The notes: generated by a model from the sequence alone, not told the origin. 64,000 bases of DNA from Mucilaginibacter sp. (GCA_028288025.1 JAQBOM010000016.1:1-64000); one strand, 5' to 3'. Shown: positions 43,381 through 54,688, counted from the stretch's first letter. Numbers and translations are program-made.

Positions 43381-45039
43381 ATGAGCGAAGAAAGATCATT
43401 AAATTTTATCGAGGAAATAGTTGAAGAAGATTTACAGTCGGGCAAACACGGAGGCCGGGTGCTCACCCGTTTTCCGCCGGAGCCCAACGGCTACCTGCAT
43501 ATCGGTCACGCTAAATCCATTTGCTTAAATTTTGGACTGGCGCATAAATATGGCGGCAATACCAATCTTCGCTTTGATGATACTAATCCCACCAAAGAGG
43601 ATGTGGAATATGTGGATAGTATCAAAGAAGATGTTAAATGGCTTGGCTTCGATTGGGCGGCTGAGCTGTACGCTTCCGACTATTTTGATACCCTTTATGA
43701 TTTTGCCGTTAGCCTGATAAAAAAAGAACTGGCTTACGTAGATGATAGCACAGCCGAGGAAATAGCTGCGCAAAAAGGAACGCCAACCGAACCCGGCACG
43801 CCAAATCAATATCGCAGCCGGAGCGTGGAAGAGAACCTGCAGATGTTTGCTGATATGAAGGCGGGCAAATACCCCGACGGCGCCAAAGTGCTGCGTGCAA
43901 AGGTTGACCTGGCTTCGCCAAATATGCAGCTGCGCGACCCGCTTATGTACCGGATCAAACATGCACACCACCACCGCACCGGCGATAAATGGTGTATATA
44001 TCCCATGTACGACTTTGCCCACGGGCAATCAGACGCGATCGAGGAAATTACACACTCCATTTGTACGCTTGAGTTTATACCGCATAGGCCTTTGTACGAT
44101 TGGTTTATTGAGCAGCTGGATATTTTCCCGTCTAAACAATACGAATTTGCCCGCCTTAACCTCAACTATACGGTAATGAGCAAGCGTAAATTGCTGCAGT
44201 TGGTGGAGGACAAACATGTTGAAGATTGGGACGACCCGCGCATGCCTACAATAAGCGGCTTACGCCGGAGGGGCTATACGCCAGCATCCATTCGTGATTT
44301 TTGCGAACGCATTGGCGTGGCTAAGCGCGAGAATATGATCGACGTTAGCCTGCTTGAGTTTTGCATCCGCGAGGATTTGAACAAAACAGCATGGCGCCGC
44401 ATGGCGGTATTGGATCCCATAAAACTGGTGATCACCAATTATCCTGCTGGTAAAACAGAAAACCTTTTCAGCGAAAACAACCCCGAAGTTGAAGGCGGCG
44501 AAGGCGGAAGGGAACTGCCTTTCAGTAATGAGCTGTGGATCGAGCGCGACGATTTTATGGAAGAACCGCCTAAAAAATTCTTCCGGCTTGGCGTGGGCTT
44601 GATGGTGCGGTTAAAAAGTGCTTATATTATCAAGTGCGAAAGTTTCACCAAAGACGAGCAGGGCAATGTGAAGGAGATACAATGCGCGTATATCCCCGAG
44701 TCCAAATCAGGGCACGACACCAGCGGGATCAATGTAAAAGGGACCATTCATTGGGTAAGCGTACCGCACGCCCAAACGGCAGAAGTAAGGCTTTATGACC
44801 GTCTTTTCAGGGTGGAAGATCCTTCAAATGAGGATGGCGACTTTAAAGAATATCTGAATCCGGAAAGCCTGCATGTTATACCTGATGCATATATCGAAGC
44901 TGATTTAACCAACGCCATTCCGGGCAAAGGTTACCAGTTTATCCGCAAAGGCTATTTTACGTTGGATAAACATTCAATTGCAGGTAAGCTGGTGTTTAAC
45001 CGCACGGTGACTTTGAAAGACGGCTGGGTAAAAAAGTAA
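43381..45039 (+). CDS. glnS: glutamine--tRNA ligase
   Basis: 552 residues, normal length. [15 protein letters not shown] carries the HIGH motif (about 41-44 of the motif) and VMSKRKL the KMSKS loop (about 262-268). C-terminal beta-barrels bind the anticodon. It charges tRNA-Gln directly. Single gene. Confidence 0.97.
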   Translation: MSEERSLNFIEEIVEEDLQSGKHGGRVLTRFPPEPNGYLHIGHAKSICLNFGLAHKYGGNTNLRFDDTNPTKEDVEYVDSIKEDVKWLGFDWAAELYASDYFDTLYDFAVSLIKKELAYVDDSTAEEIAAQKGTPTEPGTPNQYRSRSVEENLQMFADMKAGKYPDGAKVLRAKVDLASPNMQLRDPLMYRIKHAHHHRTGDKWCIYPMYDFAHGQSDAIEEITHSICTLEFIPHRPLYDWFIEQLDIFPSKQYEFARLNLNYTVMSKRKLLQLVEDKHVEDWDDPRMPTISGLRRRGYTPASIRDFCERIGVAKRENMIDVSLLEFCIREDLNKTAWRRMAVLDPIKLVITNYPAGKTENLFSENNPEVEGGEGGRELPFSNELWIERDDFMEEPPKKFFRLGVGLMVRLKSAYIIKCESFTKDEQGNVKEIQCAYIPESKSGHDTSGINVKGTIHWVSVPHAQTAEVRLYDRLFRVEDPSNEDGDFKEYLNPESLHVIPDAYIEADLTNAIPGKGYQFIRKGYFTLDKHSIAGKLVFNRTVTLKDGWVKK

Positions 45040-45107
45040 GCCGGTTATATTACTTGTGCATGACGCTGCAATGAAGTTGCGGCAGCTATTTTTGATATAT
45101 TTAGCTG

Positions 45108-46742
45108 ATGAATAAACTGAGCCTCGTTTTATTTTACCTGTTACCTGTATTATTCATCTCCTGCAACCAAGCTGACCAAAGTGCCCATAAAACCGTTTTT
45201 AATATCAACCTGGATGAGGGCCTCAGCTCGCTCGACCCGGCGTTCTCACGCAATCAGAACGCGATATGGATGAACAATGCGCTGTATAACGGCCTGGTGC
45301 AAATTGACGACAGCCTTAAAACACGTCCCTGTATTGCCAAAGCATGGGAAATATCGCCGGATGGTACCTTATACACCTTTCACCTGCGCAACGATGTTTA
45401 TTTTCATGACAGTCCATTGTTTAAAAACGGCATCGGCCGGAGAGCAGTAGCTGCCGATTTTGCATACAGCTTTTACAGGTTGATCGACCCCAAAGTGATT
45501 TCGTCGGGATCGTGGATATTCAGCGACAAAGTAAATGGCAAAAGCGCCTTTCTCGCTTCAAACGACAGTACCTTTCAAATAAAGTTAAAACAACCCTTCC
45601 CTCCGCTTTTAAGCATGTTAACAGCTCAGTATTGTTCGGTTGTACCGCATGAGGTGGTTGATTTTTATGGCAAAGACTTCAGGCAGCACCCGGTAGGCAC
45701 GGGACCGTTCAAATTCAAATACTGGAAAGAAGGCGAGGTAATGGTTTTGCTGAAAAATGAAAAGTATTGGGAAAAGGATAAGAACGGAACGCCGCTGCCC
45801 CATCTTGACGCCATCCGCGCCACGTTTATCGGCGATAAGCAAACGGCGTTCATGAATTTCATCAGTAAAAAACTCGATTTTTTAAATGATATTGATGGTA
45901 GCTATCGTGACGACATCCTCACCAAATCAGGTAAAGTGACACAAAAGTATAAAGGCAAATTTGTTATGAGTACAGGGCCTTTTCTTAACACCATTTACCT
46001 GGGTATGCTGGTTGACAGCAGCCTGGCTATTGTGAAAAGCTCGCCATTAAGGAAACTCAAGATACGACAGGCCATCAATTACGCCATCGACAAGCAAAAA
46101 ATGATCAAATACCTGCGCAACAGCATGGGTACGGCCGGCTCGGCAGGTTTTATACCTATGGGGATGCCGGGGTTTGATGCCCGGGAAGTAAAAGGGTACA
46201 CTTACAATCCCGAACGGGCCAGGCAATTGTTAAAAGAAGCTGGCTACCCCGATGGCGATGGCCTCCCCGAAATCGTGCTGCATACCACAGTTGGTTACCG
46301 CAGCCTGATCGAATATGTACAGGGGCAACTCGACCGCATTGGTATTAAAACAAGTGTTGAGATCACCCAGGGCGCCAGCCTGCGCGAGCTGGTATCCAAA
46401 AATGGCGTCAACTTTTTCTACGGTACATGGATAGCCGATTACCCGGATGCCGAAAATTACCTGTCGGTGTTCTATTCAAAAAACAAGATACCCTACGGGC
46501 CAAATTATACCGGCTTTAACAATAAAGCATTTGATAACCTATTTGAACAAGCTTACCACGAAGCGAGCGACGAAAAACGCTACGCCCTGTACCGTAAAAT
46601 GGATAACCTCGTAATGCAGCAATCCCCGGTAGTGATATTGTACTATGATAAACGCGTTAACCTTTACCAAAACAGTATATCGGGCTACAGCATAAACGCG
46701 CAAAATTTGCTGGTGCTGAAAAGAGTGGTGAAGAGGTTATAG
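45108..46742 (+). CDS. ABC-type peptide/oligosaccharide-binding lipoprotein (SBP family 5)
   Basis: 544 residues. Lipobox LFISC gives a lipid-anchored Cys19. The family-5 opening LDEGLSSLDPAFSRNQNAIWMNNALYNGLVQI and the later AVAADFAYSFYRLIDP, PVGTGPFKFKYWKEGEVMVL and RKLKIRQAINYAIDKQKMI are diagnostic. It hands peptides to an inner-membrane permease, not encoded next to it. Confidence 0.93.
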   Translation: MNKLSLVLFYLLPVLFISCNQADQSAHKTVFNINLDEGLSSLDPAFSRNQNAIWMNNALYNGLVQIDDSLKTRPCIAKAWEISPDGTLYTFHLRNDVYFHDSPLFKNGIGRRAVAADFAYSFYRLIDPKVISSGSWIFSDKVNGKSAFLASNDSTFQIKLKQPFPPLLSMLTAQYCSVVPHEVVDFYGKDFRQHPVGTGPFKFKYWKEGEVMVLLKNEKYWEKDKNGTPLPHLDAIRATFIGDKQTAFMNFISKKLDFLNDIDGSYRDDILTKSGKVTQKYKGKFVMSTGPFLNTIYLGMLVDSSLAIVKSSPLRKLKIRQAINYAIDKQKMIKYLRNSMGTAGSAGFIPMGMPGFDAREVKGYTYNPERARQLLKEAGYPDGDGLPEIVLHTTVGYRSLIEYVQGQLDRIGIKTSVEITQGASLRELVSKNGVNFFYGTWIADYPDAENYLSVFYSKNKIPYGPNYTGFNNKAFDNLFEQAYHEASDEKRYALYRKMDNLVMQQSPVVILYYDKRVNLYQNSISGYSINAQNLLVLKRVVKRL

Positions 46743-46832
46743 AAGTTCAAGTTTCAAATTATATCTTGTAATCACGATACTTTTTTAATTAGTCGCTCAT
46801 CGCAAATGAGCACAAGAGTTTCACATTGATTT

Positions 46833-47681
46833 TTACCAAAACATTCGTTTAATAAATTTAATGGAATAATAAATCAATCTTGCCAATAGATAGGCCCCAA
46901 GACCTATGATTATTGTCCATATAATAGCGGTCTCACCCTCTGGAAATTTAATAAAAATCAAAGTCAGACCAATTAGATTTAGAATTACTTGATAGATGTT
47001 TATTTGTATATTTCGCTTCTTTGCCTCTACCTCACTATCCTCTTTTTTAATAAGTTTTACGGAAGTTTGCAATATGCTAACTGATACATAAGGTGTTTTT
47101 CCATCAGAGCTTTCAACTAAAAGATTTATTTTTGCAGATGAATTTCTGTTAAAAATTGGTAAGTGAAATTTTTTATTTTTTTGAACCCATTCTATTTCTT
47201 GTTGTAACTCACTAGAAATTACAAAATTTGGAGTATCAATATTTTTGTTCTTTTCTTCTAAAAGTATTTGTAATGCCTTATTATAACGTTCATTGTAATT
47301 GCTTTCTAAAAATATGGCATTCCCAATTTCATCATAATGTCCGGTAACCCCCAGAATTTGGGAGGTAGGATTAACCCAAACATTTAAATAAATATCCTTA
47401 GGTATATCATTGTTGCTATCATTGATAATATTAATCGTAACAAAACTTAAATAGTTTGTTGCCCTACCGTTATGAGTTACTTGTATGTTCCCCCAATAAT
47501 TGTCTTGTATGGACGTCCCCAATGTTGAAAAGGAAACAGTATATTTTAAAAGAATGAGTTTATTTTTGAATTTCTCAAGATAAACACCAACGATTACACT
47601 AAATCCTGCAGTAAATATTAAAGTAATGGTAGGAGGTAACACTTTTACAAGTAAAGATTGAGTTGCATTTTGGTCTATCAT
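46833..47681 (-). CDS. AT-rich membrane ORFan
   Basis: 282 residues. One N-terminal membrane helix (about 12-32), a soluble middle of about 190 residues, and two C-terminal helices (about 228-246 and 250-272). No family recognised. Codons are much more AT-rich than neighbours (many AAA, ATA, TTA), a sign of transfer. The flanking 450 nt at 47682-48141 is also AT-rich and empty except for the aconitase terminator and a dispersed repeat. Confidence 0.65.
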   Translation of the reverse strand: MIDQNATQSLLVKVLPPTITLIFTAGFSVIVGVYLEKFKNKLILLKYTVSFSTLGTSIQDNYWGNIQVTHNGRATNYLSFVTINIINDSNNDIPKDIYLNVWVNPTSQILGVTGHYDEIGNAIFLESNYNERYNKALQILLEEKNKNIDTPNFVISSELQQEIEWVQKNKKFHLPIFNRNSSAKINLLVESSDGKTPYVSVSILQTSVKLIKKEDSEVEAKKRNIQINIYQVILNLIGLTLIFIKFPEGETAIIWTIIIGLGAYLLARLIYYSIKFIKRMFW

Positions 47682-48050
47682 TATCCAATATTTATTCTAA
47701 TGTAATAATTATGTTTTGCAATGTTATATCATTTTACATCAACTTATTATAAATATTTTTAACATTCATTTTCATTAATTTTATTAAACATTCTTATCTC
47801 ATAGCGTCTATCCTGATTGATTTATACAAACTCCGATCATAGAAATGCTTTATTTTCATTTACAATAAAATGTATAATCATTGTCAAGAAACCCAATTCC
47901 GACACTTGCACAAATTTCCGTCTCATAATTTCTTTAGTATATTTTCTCAAAACCTACGCCAATTCAAAAACATCATTGTTTACAGTAACACGTAGGTAAC
48001 AAACAGACATTTAGACATTAATTGTTGTTTAAAGTCAGCCCACAAATGGC

Positions 48051-48078
48051 AAAAAAAAACCTTCTCAACACGAGAAGG
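48051..48078 (-). terminator. terminator of the aconitase gene
   Basis: Minus strand CCTTCTC-GTGTT-GAGAAGG followed by nine T. It lies about 65 nt beyond the stop, with a dispersed palindrome between. Confidence 0.85.
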
Positions 48079-48100
48079 CTTATAAAATATCCATTCAAAA

Positions 48101-48139
48101 AATCCGATCCCGATAGCTATCGGGACGAAAATCCGAAAT
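48101..48139. repeat. dispersed TCCCGAT-ATCGGGA family, copy 1
   Basis: Core 18-bp perfect palindrome TCCCGATAGCTATCGGGA flanked by AATCCGA and ATCCGAAAT. Lies right after the aconitase stop. Confidence 0.85.
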
Positions 48140-48141
48140 AC

Positions 48142-50409
48142 CTAAGACGCCATTTGCCTGCGGATAATGTTCAGTGCGCCGCCAGCTTTGAACCATTCGA
48201 TCTGCTGTGCATTATAAGTATGGTTTACAGGGATCGAATCTTCTGACCCATCTTTATGGTGCAGAACCACTGTCAGTTGTTTGCCCGGTGCAAATTCCTT
48301 TAAACCGGTAATGTCAATGGTATCGTCTTCCTGTATCTTTTCGTAATCGGCGCTGTCGCCGAATGTTATGGCCAGCATGCCTTGTTTTTTCAGGTTGGTT
48401 TCGTGAATACGGGCAAATGATTTCACCAGTATAGCGCGTACACCCAAATGGCGCGGCTCCATGGCGGCATGCTCGCGTGATGAGCCTTCGCCGTAGTTTT
48501 CGTCGCCAACCACAATGGTACCAATGCCATGCGCCTTGTAATCGCGCTGGGTGAGAGGCACCGGGCCGTATTCGCCCGTAAGCTGGTCTTTTACGCTATC
48601 GGATGCATTGTTAAAATAGTTGATCGCGCCGATGAGCATATTGTTTGAAATATTGTCCAAATGCCCGCGGAACTTCAGCCACGGGCCGGCCATTGAAATA
48701 TGGTCGGTAGTACATTTTCCTTTTGCTTTTATCAGCAGCCTAAGGCCGGTGATATCTGTTCCTTCCCATGCCGGGAACGGGTCAAGCAACTGCAGGCGTG
48801 ACGAAGCAGGGTCAACCTTAACTTCCACGTGACTGCCGTCTTCGGCCGGGGCCTGGTAACCTGCGTCTTCAACGGCGTAGCCTTTTATCGGCATTTCAAT
48901 GCCCAACGGCTCGTCCAGTTTAACCTGTTCGCCAAGTGTGTTGGTCAGCGTATCGCAAAGCGGGTTAAACGTTAGATCGCCGGCTATCGCAAGCGCTGTA
49001 ACGATCTCGGGAGAGGCGACAAACGCGTGTGTATTTGGGTTGCCGTCATTACGTTTTGCAAAGTTGCGGTTAAACGAAGTAATGATAGAGTTTTTACGCG
49101 ACGGGTCATCGGTATGACGCGCCCATTGGCCAATGCAAGGCCCGCAAGCGTTAGCCAATACCACGCCGCCCATTTCTTCAAACGTGGCCAGGTAACCGTC
49201 GCGTTCAACGGTATAGCGCACCAGCTCGGAGCCCGGAGTGATTGTAAATTCCGACTTCGTTTTTAAATGTTTATCGGTTGCCTGTTTGGCGATAGAAGCC
49301 GAACGGGTGATATCTTCGTAAGATGAATTGGTACATGAGCCTATCAAACCAACATCCAGCTGGAACGGCCAGTGGTTTTCACGCACGGCGGTAGCAAATT
49401 TTGATATCGGCCATGCCAGATCGGGTGTGAACGGACCATTGATATGCGGTTCAAGCTCGGTCAGGTTTATTTCAATTACCTGGTCAAAATATTGCTCAGG
49501 ATTGGCATAAACTTCATCATCGCCGGTAAGGTGCTCCTTTACTGCGTCGGCTAATGCCGCAATATCAGCGCGTTTGGTGCCTTTTAAATAATCACCGATC
49601 TTTTCGTCATAACCAAAAATAGAAGTGGTCGCGCCGATTTCGGCGCCCATGTTACATATCGTACCTTTTCCGGTAGCAGACAAAGAGCGTGCGCCTTCGC
49701 CAAAATATTCAACGATAGCACCAGTACCGCCTTTAACGGTTAAAATACCGGCAACTTTCAGGATAACATCTTTTGCTGACGTCCAGCCGGATAATTTACC
49801 GGTTAGTTTAACACCTATCAGTTTTGGGAATTTAAGCTCCCATGGCAAACCGGCCATTACGTCACAAGCGTCAGCACCGCCAACACCTATCGCGATCATA
49901 CCCAAACCACCCGCGTTAGGCGTGTGCGAATCGGTACCGATCATCATTCCGCCAGGGAAAGCATAATTTTCTAAAACCACCTGGTGGATGATACCGGCGC
50001 CCGGTTTCCAGAAACCCAGGCCGTATTTATCCGATACCGAGGCCAGGAAATCATATACTTCTTTATTTACGTCCTTCGCCGTGCTCAAATCTTCTGCAGC
50101 GCCGGTTTTGGCTTGTATCAGGTGGTCGCAGTGCACGGTTGAAGGCACAGCCACCTGCGGGCGGCCAGCCTGCATAAACTGCAGCAGCGCCATTTGCGCC
50201 GTCGCATCCTGCATGGCAACGCGGTCGGGGGCAAAATCAACATAGTCTACCCCGCGGCCAAACGCTTGTTTAGCATCTCCTTCCGAGAGGTGAGCATATA
50301 ATATCTTTTCGGTTAAAGTAAGATGTTTACCTGTCGCTTTACGGGCAGCAGCCACGCGGGCGCTGTAGCGGTCGTAAACTTTTTTGATCATATCTAAATC
50401 AAAAGCCAT
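48142..50409 (-). CDS. aconitate hydratase
   Basis: 755 residues from the ATG at 50409, the usual length of mitochondrial-type aconitases; an ATG at 50445 adds 12 unconserved residues. Iron-sulphur cysteines: [12 protein letters not shown] and [12 protein letters not shown]. Swivel domain with [17 protein letters not shown]. It interconverts citrate and isocitrate in the TCA cycle. Confidence 0.96.
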   Translation of the reverse strand: MAFDLDMIKKVYDRYSARVAAARKATGKHLTLTEKILYAHLSEGDAKQAFGRGVDYVDFAPDRVAMQDATAQMALLQFMQAGRPQVAVPSTVHCDHLIQAKTGAAEDLSTAKDVNKEVYDFLASVSDKYGLGFWKPGAGIIHQVVLENYAFPGGMMIGTDSHTPNAGGLGMIAIGVGGADACDVMAGLPWELKFPKLIGVKLTGKLSGWTSAKDVILKVAGILTVKGGTGAIVEYFGEGARSLSATGKGTICNMGAEIGATTSIFGYDEKIGDYLKGTKRADIAALADAVKEHLTGDDEVYANPEQYFDQVIEINLTELEPHINGPFTPDLAWPISKFATAVRENHWPFQLDVGLIGSCTNSSYEDITRSASIAKQATDKHLKTKSEFTITPGSELVRYTVERDGYLATFEEMGGVVLANACGPCIGQWARHTDDPSRKNSIITSFNRNFAKRNDGNPNTHAFVASPEIVTALAIAGDLTFNPLCDTLTNTLGEQVKLDEPLGIEMPIKGYAVEDAGYQAPAEDGSHVEVKVDPASSRLQLLDPFPAWEGTDITGLRLLIKAKGKCTTDHISMAGPWLKFRGHLDNISNNMLIGAINYFNNASDSVKDQLTGEYGPVPLTQRDYKAHGIGTIVVGDENYGEGSSREHAAMEPRHLGVRAILVKSFARIHETNLKKQGMLAITFGDSADYEKIQEDDTIDITGLKEFAPGKQLTVVLHHKDGSEDSIPVNHTYNAQQIEWFKAGGALNIIRRQMAS

Positions 50410-50445
50410 TTTATAGAACTTAAGGTGAGTAAAAATTGACTCCAT

Positions 50446-50906
50446 CAGCCAATGGCTAACGAGTGCGGCGAATTTACAAAAATTACAGGTAATGTGATGT
50501 CAGCGGTTTGTACAAATGTTATTTGGAGATGTTCTAAATTAGTGAGCGCTCTCACCAATATGTCATTGCGAGGAGCAGCGCGGGTTGTGTATAAGGGCGA
50601 CGTGGCAATCTCGTCGCTATGTATTATAGCTGATGTATTGGGCATTGCCTTCGGCCCGCGCTATCCGCTCATACTGCACAGGCCTTAACCACAATGGCCG
50701 GTATCCGCTACTATCGCTAATGCTGGAAGATTCAAATTCTCATGATGATGGCATTCCAGTACTTATTGGTGACACCCGATTAGGGCAAGCAGATGTTTAA
50801 ATCCCATTCGTTACATAGATCATTTATAGTTTATCTATTTCTTCTATAGATTGTTTAATCATTGTCCCGCTATACCTTGCTGACAAATTAGCAATTATGT
50901 CCGAAA
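50446..50906. repeat. non-coding gap with half copy of the TCATTGCGAG repeat
   Basis: No convincing gene. At 50561-50618 TGTCATTGCGAGGAGCAGCG through GGCAATCTCGTCGC is one arm of the family seen at 30510 and 63638. A more GC-rich stretch with CGGCCCGCGCTATCCGCTC and GGCCGGTATCCGCTAC (about 50650-50730) is unexplained. Confidence 0.6.
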
Positions 50907-51533
50907 TCATTTGGAAGAAAGTGTGTCGAATAAAAAGCCCTTGTTAGTCCAGTGCTCCATCGCCCTCGGCAAAACATACTCCATCCGCTCCCTGGCTTTC
51001 AAGCTATCATGAAAAAGAACAATATCCCCGCTACCGGTATTCTTCAACACGTTATCAAGGCATTTTTCGGGTTTTAGACTAATATCAAAATCGCCCGATA
51101 ACACCGACCACATGACAATGTCCAATCCGGGTTTTGCTTCTTTCAGCAATTTCACCTGCGAACGTTTCATCCGACCGTAAGGCGGCCTGAAAAGTGTGGT
51201 GTTTAATAATTTATCGGCCTGTAAAAAATTATTTAAGTAGGTTTGGTCGTCGGTATCCCAGCCCTTTAAGTGATTATAGGTGTGATTGCCGATGCTATGC
51301 CCGTCGCTTTTTACCTGTTCAAAAATTTCGGGATGTTTGTGTACATTGTCGCCGATACAGAAAAATGTCGCCTTAGCGTTATACTGCTTTAAAATATTTA
51401 AAACGAACGGTGTAACAATAGGTATAGGGCCGTCGTCAAAAGTGAGGTAAATGCACCGGGTAGTGTTATTAACATGCCATGTGAGTTTGGGATAAAGCTT
51501 TTTAAGCAGCCAGGGCGTTTTTACCAGGTACAT
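50907..51533 (-). CDS. polysaccharide deacetylase (NodB-like)
   Basis: 208 residues. NodB motifs: YLTFDDGPIP (metal Asp), SIGNHTYNHL (HxxxH) and FRPPYGR. No signal peptide. It removes acetyl groups from N-acetylglucosamine polymers, probably in the cell wall or a surface polysaccharide. Single gene. Confidence 0.93.
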   Translation of the reverse strand: MYLVKTPWLLKKLYPKLTWHVNNTTRCIYLTFDDGPIPIVTPFVLNILKQYNAKATFFCIGDNVHKHPEIFEQVKSDGHSIGNHTYNHLKGWDTDDQTYLNNFLQADKLLNTTLFRPPYGRMKRSQVKLLKEAKPGLDIVMWSVLSGDFDISLKPEKCLDNVLKNTGSGDIVLFHDSLKARERMEYVLPRAMEHWTNKGFLFDTLSSK

Positions 51534-51640
51534 TTTTTAAAAGTTAATAGTTCATAGTTGATGGTTCATAGAAGCATTCAAATATAGTATCTCGAAACGA
51601 TACTCGCCATGAACAATGAACTACCAACAAATATAACCTT

Positions 51641-53080
51641 ATGACATACCCTATATTAATTTTAAAACGTTTAAGTATCTGCGCTTTGCTGCTGGCCGTG
51701 TTTGGTTTTACGGCAAACGCGCAGCAAGTCATCACGCTTCAGCAGGCTGTTGATTCCACTTTAAAAAATAATCTTAACATAAAACAGGCGGTAATGACCG
51801 AATCACTCGGCGTGGAGGATTACATCCAAGCCAAAAACAACCTGTTACCATCCTTAAACGTTAACCCGCAGGCTTCTTATAATTTCGGCAGAAGCCCAAA
51901 CCTGACGACTTATACTTACAGCAGTAAATCTTTCCTGTATGTCAATGGTGCTGCTTCGCTGGGGGTTACGCTCTACCAGGGTGGCCAGCTGCGCAACCAG
52001 ATACTACAAAACAAATTATTGCTCGATGTGGATAAAACCAATACTGCAAAGGTTAAAAACGACTTGCTTTTAAATGTAGTTACCGATTACCTGGTGATAT
52101 TAACCGACCAGGATTTGGTGATTGCTGCGAAACAGCAAATTGCGCTGGCAAATATTACGCTTGACAGGGCACAGAAAAACTTTGAAGCGGGCAATCAAAC
52201 ACGGGCCGACCTTGCCCAGGCACAAGCGCAGGTATCAACCGCCCAATTAAATTTAACCAATGCCCAAAACCAGGTTGACCTGGCCATATTGATATTAAAG
52301 CAATACATGGAAATGAATCCGTCAAAAAATATAACTGTCGAAAAGCCGGATATTAGTAAGCTAACGGATATAAGAACCATATACGACGCGACTGAAGTAA
52401 TTAAAACTGCGCTTACCACAAATCCTGATATCCGCCTGGCCGAATTACGGCAGCAAACTTATGCACAGGCCGTTAAAATTGCGAAGGGCAATTACTACCC
52501 TACTGTAACATTTTTTGGCGGCGTGGGTTCAAATTACTCCAATCAGGTTACCACACAGGTAGTAGGCACTACCCCACTCGTACGACAAATAGGAACAGTT
52601 GAAGGTACCGGGCAGGCGGTTAATGTTACAACTGTTCAGCCGGTTTATGGCCCTTATTCTGCCCTAAGCCAGTTTAGTAATAATATCAATGAGTCTGTCG
52701 GTATTAGTTTGCAGATACCGATCTTTAATCGCTTCCTGGCCAGAACTTCAGTCCGCAAGGCGAAAATCAATTATCAATATGCCGAGCTGACAACACAACT
52801 GGCAAAAAATAATTTAAGCAAAACCGTTATACAGGCTGTGCTTGACCTGCAGGCTGCCGAAAAAAGCTATCAATCGGCACAGCAAACGTTTCAGTCTAAC
52901 AAGGAAGCCTTAAACGTTACTAAGCAACGGTACGATGCCGGCCTTGAGAACACATTGAACTATAATACGGCGCTTACCAATTACAATAAATCACAAAACG
53001 ATATGATCGAGGCCAGGTACCAGGTTATTTTCAGGAGCAAAGTGATCGATTATTATATTGGGAATCCCATAACACTGTAA
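51641..53080 (+). CDS. TolC-family outer membrane efflux protein
   Basis: 479 residues. Signal region LSICALLLAVFGFTANAQQ. Two efflux repeats: ITLQQAVDSTLKNNLNIKQAVMTESLG and the second half with AEKSYQSAQQTFQSNKEALNVTKQRYDAGLENTLNYNTALTNYNKS. Probably forms a tripartite pump with the adaptor gene 83 nt downstream. The gap contains a dispersed palindrome. Confidence 0.9.
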   Translation: MTYPILILKRLSICALLLAVFGFTANAQQVITLQQAVDSTLKNNLNIKQAVMTESLGVEDYIQAKNNLLPSLNVNPQASYNFGRSPNLTTYTYSSKSFLYVNGAASLGVTLYQGGQLRNQILQNKLLLDVDKTNTAKVKNDLLLNVVTDYLVILTDQDLVIAAKQQIALANITLDRAQKNFEAGNQTRADLAQAQAQVSTAQLNLTNAQNQVDLAILILKQYMEMNPSKNITVEKPDISKLTDIRTIYDATEVIKTALTTNPDIRLAELRQQTYAQAVKIAKGNYYPTVTFFGGVGSNYSNQVTTQVVGTTPLVRQIGTVEGTGQAVNVTTVQPVYGPYSALSQFSNNINESVGISLQIPIFNRFLARTSVRKAKINYQYAELTTQLAKNNLSKTVIQAVLDLQAAEKSYQSAQQTFQSNKEALNVTKQRYDAGLENTLNYNTALTNYNKSQNDMIEARYQVIFRSKVIDYYIGNPITL

Positions 53081-53109
53081 GTCAAAAGTTTAAATTAAAA
53101 AGTCAAAAA

Positions 53110-53152
53110 AATCCGATCCCGCACGTGCGGGAGAACAATCGAAATCCGAAAT
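53110..53152. repeat. dispersed palindrome family, copy 2 (variant core)
   Basis: ATCCGATCCCGCACGTGCGGGA then ACAATCGAAATCCGAAAT: the same flanks as copy 1 but a different, still perfect, core (TCCCGCACGTGCGGGA). This suggests compensatory change keeping the hairpin. Confidence 0.8.
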
Positions 53153-53163
53153 AAAATAGAATC

Positions 53164-54528
53164 ATGGGAAAAACTACAAAATATATTCTGATCTCTTTAG
53201 GCGCACTGATCTTACTGATCATTATAGCTAAAGCTACCGGCCTCATCGGCAAGCCCCAACTAACCCAGGTGGCTACCGAGAAAGCAACCGTACGGACCAT
53301 TAATGAATCCGTATCGGCCAGCGGGAAAATAAAGCCGCACGTAGAAGTAAAAATAAGCCCCGAAGTTTCGGGTGAGGTGGTTGAACTGCCCATCAAAGAG
53401 GGCGACGTGGTTAAAAAGGGTCAATTGCTTTGTAAAATACGTCCGGATATTTTAAAATCCGGGTACGACCGCTCGGTGGCATCTTATAATACCCAAAGGG
53501 CGAGTGTTGGAAATTCGCAACAGATGTTAAAACAGGCACAAGCTAATTTCGACAATCAGTCGTCCATTTATAAACGCGACAAGGCGTTATATGAAAATAA
53601 AGTTTTAACCACCGCGGAATTTGAAGCCGCACGGGCGAGCTATGAGGGCGCAAAAGCCACTTTTGAGGCCGCAAAGCAAAATGTCATTGGTTCCACCTAT
53701 GGTTTAGCACAATCGTCGGCATCAGTTAAAGAAGCCCACGACAACCTGGCTAAAACAACTATTTACGCCCCGGTTGACGGCGTTGTCTCAAAATTATCCA
53801 TTCAAAAAGGCGAGCGCGTATTGGGAACCCAGCAATTTGCCGGTACCGAGATCATGACCATTTCGGACCTCAGCCAGCTGGATGTTAATGTAGATGTTAA
53901 CGAAAACGATATCAACCGGATAAAGCTGGGCGATTCGTCAAAAATACAGGTGGATGCCTTTTTAGGTAAAGACTTTATGGGTGTAGTAACCGAAATAGGC
54001 AGCTCGGCCAATGTGGTAGGCACCAACGCTGACCAGGTGACCAACTTCACCGTTAAGGTTAGGATCAGCCCCGCGTCATACAAAAACCTGCTTGTAAAAA
54101 CTGCTGAAAATCCATCGCCATTCCGCCCGGGATTAACTGCTACTGTTGATATCAATACCAATCATGCCAAAGCGTTAGCGGTACCTATTCAATCAGTAAC
54201 CACCCGCGAACAAAAAAAGGGCCCGGTTAACGGGAACGGCAACAACAACGGCAATAATAATAACAACAACCAAACCCCGGATGACACCAAGCCCCAAATT
54301 GCTGCACCGATTAAGGAGTATGTATTTGTGTACAGAGCGGGGAAGGTAAAACAGGTAATGGTGACAACAGGTATCCAGGATGATACCTACATCCAAATAC
54401 TATCTGGCTTAAAAGCCGGCGATGAAGTTGTTTCGGCACCATTTGCGACTATTTCAAAACTATTGACCGATAACATGACGGTTGAAAAAGTTGATAAAAG
54501 CAAGTTGTTTGTCGGGGACGGGAAGTAA
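53164..54528 (+). CDS. RND/MacA-type periplasmic adaptor protein
   Basis: 454 residues. N-terminal membrane helix (about 5-25), lipoyl halves (VEVKISPEVSGEVVELPIKEGDVVKKGQLL and TTIYAPVDGVVSKLSIQKGERV), coiled-coil hairpin between, beta-barrel and membrane-proximal domain. A low-complexity Asn/Gly linker (about 353-371) lies before the last domain. It bridges an inner-membrane pump to the TolC-like protein upstream. No MacB-type ABC pump follows, which is odd; it may be encoded elsewhere. Confidence 0.9.
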   Translation: MGKTTKYILISLGALILLIIIAKATGLIGKPQLTQVATEKATVRTINESVSASGKIKPHVEVKISPEVSGEVVELPIKEGDVVKKGQLLCKIRPDILKSGYDRSVASYNTQRASVGNSQQMLKQAQANFDNQSSIYKRDKALYENKVLTTAEFEAARASYEGAKATFEAAKQNVIGSTYGLAQSSASVKEAHDNLAKTTIYAPVDGVVSKLSIQKGERVLGTQQFAGTEIMTISDLSQLDVNVDVNENDINRIKLGDSSKIQVDAFLGKDFMGVVTEIGSSANVVGTNADQVTNFTVKVRISPASYKNLLVKTAENPSPFRPGLTATVDINTNHAKALAVPIQSVTTREQKKGPVNGNGNNNGNNNNNNQTPDDTKPQIAAPIKEYVFVYRAGKVKQVMVTTGIQDDTYIQILSGLKAGDEVVSAPFATISKLLTDNMTVEKVDKSKLFVGDGK

Positions 54529-54529
54529 G

Positions 54530-54640
54530 TTTGCAGTAGGCAGTTGCCAGTTCGCAGTTAAGCGCTTACTGCATAAAGCCTGCTCAACTTAATAGTTCGC
54601 CACTCTGCAAACTGCTAACCGCATACTGCAAACTATTTTA
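54530..54640. repeat. word-repeat GCAGTTAAGC / CTGCAAACTGC
   Basis: Direct and inverted copies of GCAGTAGGCAGTTGCCAGTT and CTGCAAACTGCTAACC around a GCGCTTACTGCATAAAGC centre; unlike its neighbours in word content but the same kind of structure. Confidence 0.7.
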
Positions 54641-54641
54641 T

Positions 54642-54649
54642 TAAATTTG
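54642..54649 (+). promoter_or_regulatory. -7 element TAAATTTG before gpsA
   Basis: Exact TAnnTTTG, 39 nt before the ATG at 54689, giving a normal short leader. Confidence 0.5.
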
Positions 54650-54688
54650 TCCTGTCAATTAAACCTGGCGGGACATTTTTATTTGTTA

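Noticed and set aside
50452..50688. 78-codon frame upstream of aconitase
   Set aside because: It runs through the TCATTGCGAG repeat and has no protein-like features.
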